DNA from: Pseudogulbenkiania sp. MAI-1
Lineage (GTDB): Bacteria; Pseudomonadota; Gammaproteobacteria; Burkholderiales; Chromobacteriaceae
Direction of reading: 5' to 3'
Assembly: GCF_000527175.1 (NCBI RefSeq)
Contig: NZ_AZUR01000001.1
Location: forward strand, 1,151,011-1,215,010
Length of the DNA: 64,000 bases
The position numbers and the translations under genes were made by a program. The notes beneath the pieces were generated by a model. The model was not told where the DNA came from. It was given only the letters and a program-made list of their open reading frames with translations, and did not search any database. Below are positions 59,894 to 64,000 of the stretch, piece after piece. The stretch's first letter is position 1. The number at the start of each line of letters is the position of its first letter.

Positions 59894-60400
59894 ATGCTTA
59901 ATCTTGGAAAAATCGACCATATTCATGTCCGTGTCACGGACACTCCCACTGCGCTTGAGTGGTATCAGCGGGTGCTGGGTCTGACGCCAGACCCTCGCTA
60001 CCGCCACATGCAGGATGAACCGCATGGCGTGACCATGATCGCCAACCCCAGCGCCAGCGTTCGTCTGGCATTGTGCGAGGATGCCGATTTCAGCGCAGCG
60101 GTCAGTGCCGTGGCCTTCGTGGTGAGCGGCCAGGAGTTCATGGAGTGGATCGACCAGCTCGCCGGCGAGCGTGTCACCAATCGGGAGGGTCAAACCATCG
60201 CCCGCGATTCGGTCTACGATCACCACTTCTTCTGTTCACTGGCGTTCGTCGATCCGTTCGGCAACGCCTTCGAAGTGGTCAGCTACGACCACACCTGGCT
60301 GAGCGGCAAGCTGAAACTGCCTGGCCGTACCGCCCACAATGGCCATAACGGTCACAACACCATTAATGGCCATAACGGCCATGTCCACAACGGCCAGTGA
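59894..60400 (+). CDS. VOC-family (glyoxalase/dioxygenase-fold) protein with His/Asn/Gly tail
   Basis: A 168-residue vicinal-oxygen-chelate protein. The first beta-alpha-beta unit has IDHIHVRVTDTPTALEWYQ, with a metal-binding His, and the end of the second has FVDPFGNAFEVVSYD, with the conserved Glu. The reaction is unknown. After about residue 146 a tail of roughly 20 residues is made of His, Asn, Gly with few exceptions (pattern HNGH repeated), which no VOC fold needs. The tail is encoded by two 14-bp direct repeats. It may bind metal or be a slippage product. Confidence 0.8.
   Translation: MLNLGKIDHIHVRVTDTPTALEWYQRVLGLTPDPRYRHMQDEPHGVTMIANPSASVRLALCEDADFSAAVSAVAFVVSGQEFMEWIDQLAGERVTNREGQTIARDSVYDHHFFCSLAFVDPFGNAFEVVSYDHTWLSGKLKLPGRTAHNGHNGHNTINGHNGHVHNGQ
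60338..60378 (+). repeat. 14-bp direct repeat encoding the His/Asn/Gly tail
   Basis: AATGGCCATAACGG occurs at 60338-60351 and 60365-60378 (27-bp period, in frame). Shorter copies of GGCCA and ACAACGG continue to the stop codon. Confidence 0.8.
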
Positions 60401-60421
60401 AAAAGTTGGCCGAAATGCAAC

Positions 60422-60449
60422 AAAAAACCCGCTGTCAAGCGGGTTTTTT
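60422..60449. terminator. bidirectional terminator after the VOC gene
   Basis: CCCGCT (60428-60433) and AGCGGG (60438-60443) with six A before and six T after; it ends both the VOC gene and the convergent binding-protein gene. Confidence 0.92.
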
Positions 60450-60490
60450 GTTGCTCACCGGCTTTGGCGGCCGGCAGCGCGGAACCGGCC

Positions 60491-61264
60491 TCAATCGGCC
60501 AGCAGGCCGTCGAGCTTATGCTTCACCAGCAGTTCGTGGTACACCCCCTTCTTCTTGACCGCGTCGATGGCGGCGTTGAAGCGGGCTTTCAGCGCGGTAT
60601 CCTGCTTGCGCAGCGCCACCGCCACGCCTTCGCCGAGCACCTTGTCCTGGCGCCCATCGAACACCGGGCCGACGAACTGGAAGCCCTTGCCCGGCGCGGT
60701 TTCCAGGAAGCCTTTCTGCAACTGCACGGTGTTGCCGAAAGTGTAGTCGGCACGGCCCGAGGTCAGCTCCATCATCGGGTCCTGCGCGTTGACGTAACGC
60801 TTGATGGTGGCCGACTTGCCGAACTGCTGGGTGACGAAGCGGTCCTGCGGGGTGCCGGTCTGCACCGCGATGGTCTTGCCGCTGAGGGCCGCCGGCTGGA
60901 TCTCGGTCTTGTTGCTCTTGGCGGTGACGAAGCGGTTCTGCATCAGGTAGTAGACCTTGCTGAAATCCACCGCCTTGCGCCGCTCGTCGGTGATGTTCAT
61001 CGACGACATGATCGCGTCGTACTTCTTCACCTGCAGGCCGGGAATCAGGCCGTCCCACGGCTGGTTGATGACCTCGCACTGCACCTTCATTTCCTTGCAC
61101 AAGGCGTAGGCGAAGTCCACTTCGAAACCGGCCACCTTACCGTTGGCGTCGACGTACTCGAACGGCGGGTAGGTGGCATCGGTGGCGATGCGCAGCGTTT
61201 CGGCCGAATGTGCCGCCAGCGGGGCGGTCAGCGACAACAGGGCCAGCGTGATGTGCTTCTTCAT
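60491..61264 (-). CDS. polar amino-acid ABC transporter substrate-binding protein
   Basis: A 257-residue periplasmic binding protein of the HisJ/ArtJ/ArgT cluster (SBP_bac_3). Signal peptide about 1-20 (ending AHS), then RIATDATYPPFEYVDANGKV, the DAIMSSMNITDERRK segment and a second lobe with ADYTFGNTVQLQKG. The cationic-amino-acid pattern (Asp and Ser-Met) suggests Lys, Arg or His as ligand. No permease or ATPase lies next to it, so its transporter is elsewhere. It follows the hydrolase gene by 57 bases. Confidence 0.88.
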   Translation of the reverse strand: MKKHITLALLSLTAPLAAHSAETLRIATDATYPPFEYVDANGKVAGFEVDFAYALCKEMKVQCEVINQPWDGLIPGLQVKKYDAIMSSMNITDERRKAVDFSKVYYLMQNRFVTAKSNKTEIQPAALSGKTIAVQTGTPQDRFVTQQFGKSATIKRYVNAQDPMMELTSGRADYTFGNTVQLQKGFLETAPGKGFQFVGPVFDGRQDKVLGEGVAVALRKQDTALKARFNAAIDAVKKKGVYHELLVKHKLDGLLAD

Positions 61265-61321
61265 GGTGTTTCCTTCCTTTGTAGAGGGGATGCGGACCGT
61301 CTTGTTGTATGGATTCCGACG

Positions 61322-62137
61322 CTAGTCCAGACGCCGGTGTTGTAAGGTGGGCAGGCGCTGGCGCAGCTCGGCCTGCCGGTTCAGATCGAGGGTGGCGAGC
61401 GCGATGCCTTCGCCGTCTTCGTGGCAGGCCAGCACCGTGCCCCACGGGTCCACGATCAGGCTGTGGCCGAAGGTGCGTTTGCCGCCGGGGTGCATGCCGC
61501 CCTGGCCGGCACCGATGACGAAGGCCAGGTTGTCGACGGCGCGGGCGCGCAGCAGCAGCTCCCAGTGCGCTTGGCCGGTGGTATGGGTAAATGCTGCCGG
61601 CGCGGCGATCAGCGTCGGCGCCGGGCGCTGGCGGTAGAGTTCGGGAAAGCGCAGATCGTAGCAGACCGACAATCGCAGCGGCCCCCACGGCGTGTCGCCG
61701 CTGGCGACCTGCTCACCGGCACTCATGGTGGCCGATTCGTCGTAGCGTTCGCGGCCGTTGTCGAAGCCGAACAGGTGGATCTTGTCGTAACGCACCCGGC
61801 AGCGGCCGTCCGGCCCGAACAGCAGGCTGGAATTGAACATCTTGCCCGGCTCCGGGCTTGCCAATGGCAGGGTCCCGCCCACCAGCCACAGCCGGTGCCG
61901 CTCGGCCAACTCGGCCAGGTAGTGGTAGATCGGGCCATCGCCGAAGGGGCGGGCCAGCGCCACCCGCTCGCGCTCGTCTTCCGGCATCAGGTAGAAGTAT
62001 TCCGGCAGCACCACCAGCTCGGCGCCGGCGGCGGCCGCTTCGCCGACCAGGACGCGGGCGCGTTCGAGGTTGGCCGACAGGTCATCGCCGGACACCATCT
62101 GGATGGCGGCGGCGGTGAGTCGCTGTACAGTGGACAT
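61322..62137 (-). CDS. nitrilase-family amidase (omega-amidase/Nit2-like)
   Basis: A 271-residue carbon-nitrogen hydrolase with the full Glu-Lys-Cys triad: Glu in VLPEYFYL, Lys in YDKIHLFGFD, Cys in SVCYDLRFPE. The Nit1/Nit2 group hydrolyses alpha-keto amides such as alpha-ketoglutaramate or deaminated glutathione. Next to a methionine/glutamine-type aminotransferase (10 bases upstream) an omega-amidase role is attractive, because it would remove the keto-amide that a glutamine-using transaminase makes. Exact substrate is inferred. Confidence 0.85.
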   Translation of the reverse strand: MSTVQRLTAAAIQMVSGDDLSANLERARVLVGEAAAAGAELVVLPEYFYLMPEDERERVALARPFGDGPIYHYLAELAERHRLWLVGGTLPLASPEPGKMFNSSLLFGPDGRCRVRYDKIHLFGFDNGRERYDESATMSAGEQVASGDTPWGPLRLSVCYDLRFPELYRQRPAPTLIAAPAAFTHTTGQAHWELLLRARAVDNLAFVIGAGQGGMHPGGKRTFGHSLIVDPWGTVLACHEDGEGIALATLDLNRQAELRQRLPTLQHRRLD

Positions 62138-62147
62138 GCGGGCTCTC

Positions 62148-63302
62148 CTAGAGGCGGCAGAGGCGCTCGGCCCCGGCGCGCAAGGTGGCCTCGTCCTTGG
62201 CGAACGACAGGCGGATCAGGTGATGGTCGGTGCCGTCGCGATAGAACGCCGACACCGGGATGGTCGCCACCTGATGCTCCTTGATCAGCGTCTGCACGAA
62301 GTCGCTATCGGACTGCCGGCTGATGTTCTCGTAGCTCGCCAGCATGAAGAAACTGCCGGCCGACGGCAGCAGCGTCAGGCGCGAACTGGCCAGGCAGTCG
62401 ATCAACAGATCGCGCTTCTTCTGGTAGAAATCTGCCAGCCCGAGGTAATGCGACGGGGTCTGCATGAGGCGCGCCAGGCCGTGCTGCATCGGTGTGTCGG
62501 CGGCGAACATGGCGAACTGGTGCACCTTGCGGATTTCTTCCATCAGGGCCGCCGGCGCCAGGCAATAGCCGACGCGCCAACCGGTGATATGGAAGGTTTT
62601 GCCGAACGAGGCCACCACCACTGCGCGCTCGGCCAGCTCCGGGTGACGGCTCATGCTGTGGTGCAGGGCGCCGTCGAACACCACGTGCTCGTAGACCTCG
62701 TCCGACAGCAGCACGATGTCGGTGCCGGCGGTGAGTCGCTTGAGCTCGGCGATGTCCTCGTCGCCCAGTACCGCGCCGCTCGGATTGTGCGGGCTGTTGA
62801 GCAGGATCATCCGCGTGCGCGGAGTGATGCGCGCGGCGACCTCGTCCCAGGGAATGGCGAACCCAGGCGGGGCGAGCTTGATCGACACCACGGTGGCGCC
62901 CTGCAGCTCGATCATCGGCGCGTAGCTGTCGAAGCAGGGCTCGAACACGATCACCTCGTCGCCGGGATGGACCAGTGCCGTGATACTGGCGAACAGCCCC
63001 TCGCTGGCACTGGCGGTGATGGTGACCTCCCGCGCCGGGTCGTAGCGCTGGCCATACAGCGCGGCCACCTTGTCGGCGACCGCCTCGCGCAGGGCGGCGA
63101 GGCCGGCCATCGGCGAATACTGGTTGTGGCCGTCGAGCATGGCCTGATGGGTGTGCTCGATCAGTTCCGGCGCGCACGGGAAGTTGGGCGCACCCTGCGA
63201 CAGGTTGATCGCCCGATGTTCGGCAGCGAGCTGGCCGATCACGGTGAAGATGGTGGTGCCCACGTTCGGCAGTTTCGAGCGCGGCGTGATGGAGTCGGTC
63301 AT
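62148..63302 (-). CDS. methionine-type (glutamine/methionine) aminotransferase
   Basis: A 384-residue class I PLP-dependent aminotransferase of the YbdL/MtnE/kynurenine-aminotransferase group. The PLP Lys lies in SFGKTFHITGWRVGY, NSPHNPSGAV is the Asn region, and the C-terminal Arg that binds the alpha-carboxylate is in HHLIRLSFAK. Such enzymes transaminate methionine or its keto acid (methionine salvage), often with glutamine as donor, which fits the downstream amidase. It is divergent from a LysR regulator. Confidence 0.88.
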   Translation of the reverse strand: MTDSITPRSKLPNVGTTIFTVIGQLAAEHRAINLSQGAPNFPCAPELIEHTHQAMLDGHNQYSPMAGLAALREAVADKVAALYGQRYDPAREVTITASASEGLFASITALVHPGDEVIVFEPCFDSYAPMIELQGATVVSIKLAPPGFAIPWDEVAARITPRTRMILLNSPHNPSGAVLGDEDIAELKRLTAGTDIVLLSDEVYEHVVFDGALHHSMSRHPELAERAVVVASFGKTFHITGWRVGYCLAPAALMEEIRKVHQFAMFAADTPMQHGLARLMQTPSHYLGLADFYQKKRDLLIDCLASSRLTLLPSAGSFFMLASYENISRQSDSDFVQTLIKEHQVATIPVSAFYRDGTDHHLIRLSFAKDEATLRAGAERLCRL

Positions 63303-63428
63303 GTCATCCCCGGTTGTTGTGTCTTTGCCAGCGGGTGGCGTTCGAGCCCATTAAACGGGCGCCGGGGCTTGTGCGACAAACGATTTATCGGCATGTTATG
63401 CATGAGTTTTTTTCAGGCATGACACGCC

Positions 63429-64000
63429 GTGACGCTACGTCAACTTCCCTTGTACGGCCTGCAGGTTTTCGAGGTCGCCGCCCGCCACATGAGCTTCACG
63501 CTGGCGGCCGACGAGCTGTGCCTGACCCAGGGCGCGGTAAGCAAGCAAGTGGCCCAGCTCGAACAGCAGCTGGGCTATCCCTTGTTCCATCGCCAAGTGC
63601 GCCGGCTGGTGCTGACCAGCGAGGGCGAGGCGCTGCTGCCCTACGTGACGCGTGCGCTGGCCACGCTGGGCAAGGGCGTAGAGGCGGCGCGCCAAGCGCG
63701 CAATCACCTGCGCCTGAAGGCGCCGTCATGCATCTCGCGCTGGCTGCTGCGCGAGATCATGCAGTTCCGCAAGGAACATCCCGAGATCGAAGTCGAAGTC
63801 ACCAGCGTGCACGCGCACGACGTCGACTTCGCCAAGGAACCGTTCGACCTCGCCATCGTGTTCGGGCCGGTGCCGGCACGCCAGCCGCGGCAGACCGCGC
63901 TGTTTCGCGAACAGCTCACGCCGGTCTGCACGCCGGCGCTGCTGGAATCGTTCGGCCATCCTCTGAACGAACCGGAAGATCTGGTTCGTTTCCCGCTGCT
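63429..64000 (+). CDS. LysR-family transcriptional regulator, 5' part only
   Basis: The right edge cuts this gene after 190 codons. The winged helix-turn-helix (SFTLAADELCLTQGAVSKQVAQLEQQLG, about 21-48, here given by its ends) and QVRRLVLTSEGEALLPYV are of the GcvA-like LysR type; the effector domain begins near 90. The start is the GTG at 63429; an ATG at 63419 is in another frame. It is divergent from the aminotransferase-amidase-binding protein genes, its probable targets. The 126-base gap holds GCATGTTATGC (63391-63401), a short inverted repeat that might be a LysR site. Confidence 0.85.
   Translation, partial: MTLRQLPLYGLQVFEVAARHMSFTLAADELCLTQGAVSKQVAQLEQQLGYPLFHRQVRRLVLTSEGEALLPYVTRALATLGKGVEAARQARNHLRLKAPSCISRWLLREIMQFRKEHPEIEVEVTSVHAHDVDFAKEPFDLAIVFGPVPARQPRQTALFREQLTPVCTPALLESFGHPLNEPEDLVRFPL

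Overview
The window is a GC-rich, gene-dense stretch of a betaproteobacterial chromosome. The gene content and layout (narK-narGHJI, an rfbBDAC block, divergent uvrA and MFS-ssb, fru operon with a LacI-type regulator, modE-modABC) fit the Neisseriales, most likely Chromobacteriaceae such as Chromobacterium or Pseudogulbenkiania. That placement is an inference from gene order and protein character, not from a marker search. I see no tRNA, rRNA, CRISPR array, insertion sequence or prophage. Both ends cut a gene: a UbiH-type monooxygenase at the left and a LysR regulator at the right.

Layout. 1-2.4 kb: monooxygenase end, dsbC, a TonB-like protein, acyl-CoA-binding protein. 2.5-5.9 kb: dTDP-L-rhamnose operon rfbBDAC, whose last stop codon overlaps that of the convergent molybdate operon. 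5.9-9.5 kb: modE-modA-mop-modB-modC on the minus strand with two palindromic ModE-type operators. 9.7-11 kb: an unusual phosphofructokinase on the minus strand, with a possible small RNA beside it. 11.3-17.6 kb: a two-subunit NAD-linked molybdenum formate dehydrogenase, a FocA-type channel and a beta-CASP metallo-beta-lactamase-fold protein. 17.6-18.2 kb: a ClpP-like protease. 18.2-31.9 kb: carbon metabolism: pyk-gapN, a small oxidoreductase/UPF0303 operon, pgi, a porin, and a CUT2 sugar ABC transporter operon with a PfkB-type kinase and a HAD phosphatase. 32.1-38.7 kb: fructose PTS fruBKA and divergent fruR. 38.8-43.6 kb: cytochrome c oxidase with a cytochrome-c-tailed subunit II and two subunit-III-like proteins. 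44-54.8 kb: DUF1269-type protein, thioredoxin-like protein, respiratory nitrate reductase narK-narGHJI with a parvulin isomerase, Yip1-family protein. 54.9-59.8 kb: ssb, an MFS exporter and uvrA. 59.9-64 kb: VOC-family protein with a His/Asn/Gly tail, amino-acid binding protein, omega-amidase-like hydrolase, methionine-type aminotransferase, LysR regulator.

How parts work together. Molybdate uptake, its sensor, and two bis-MGD enzymes (formate dehydrogenase and nitrate reductase) lie in one 50-kb span. Formate could feed NADH while nitrate or oxygen (cytochrome oxidase) accepts electrons. The clearest regulatory signal is in central carbon metabolism. The fru and pyk promoters have the same architecture (TTGACA-N17-TTCAAT, with a TGnAATCGATTTCA palindrome over spacer and -10), which suggests that the adjacent LacI-type FruR controls both fructose uptake and pyruvate kinase. 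A second palindrome family (TGTAG-N5-CTACA-like, resembling HexR sites) occurs twice upstream of pyk and once upstream of the sugar ABC operon. No wholly novel system is evident. The best leads are this predicted two-regulator circuit, the candidate small RNA near 9.65 kb, the phosphofructokinase with mixed phosphoryl-donor signatures, and the formate dehydrogenase-focA-beta-CASP module.
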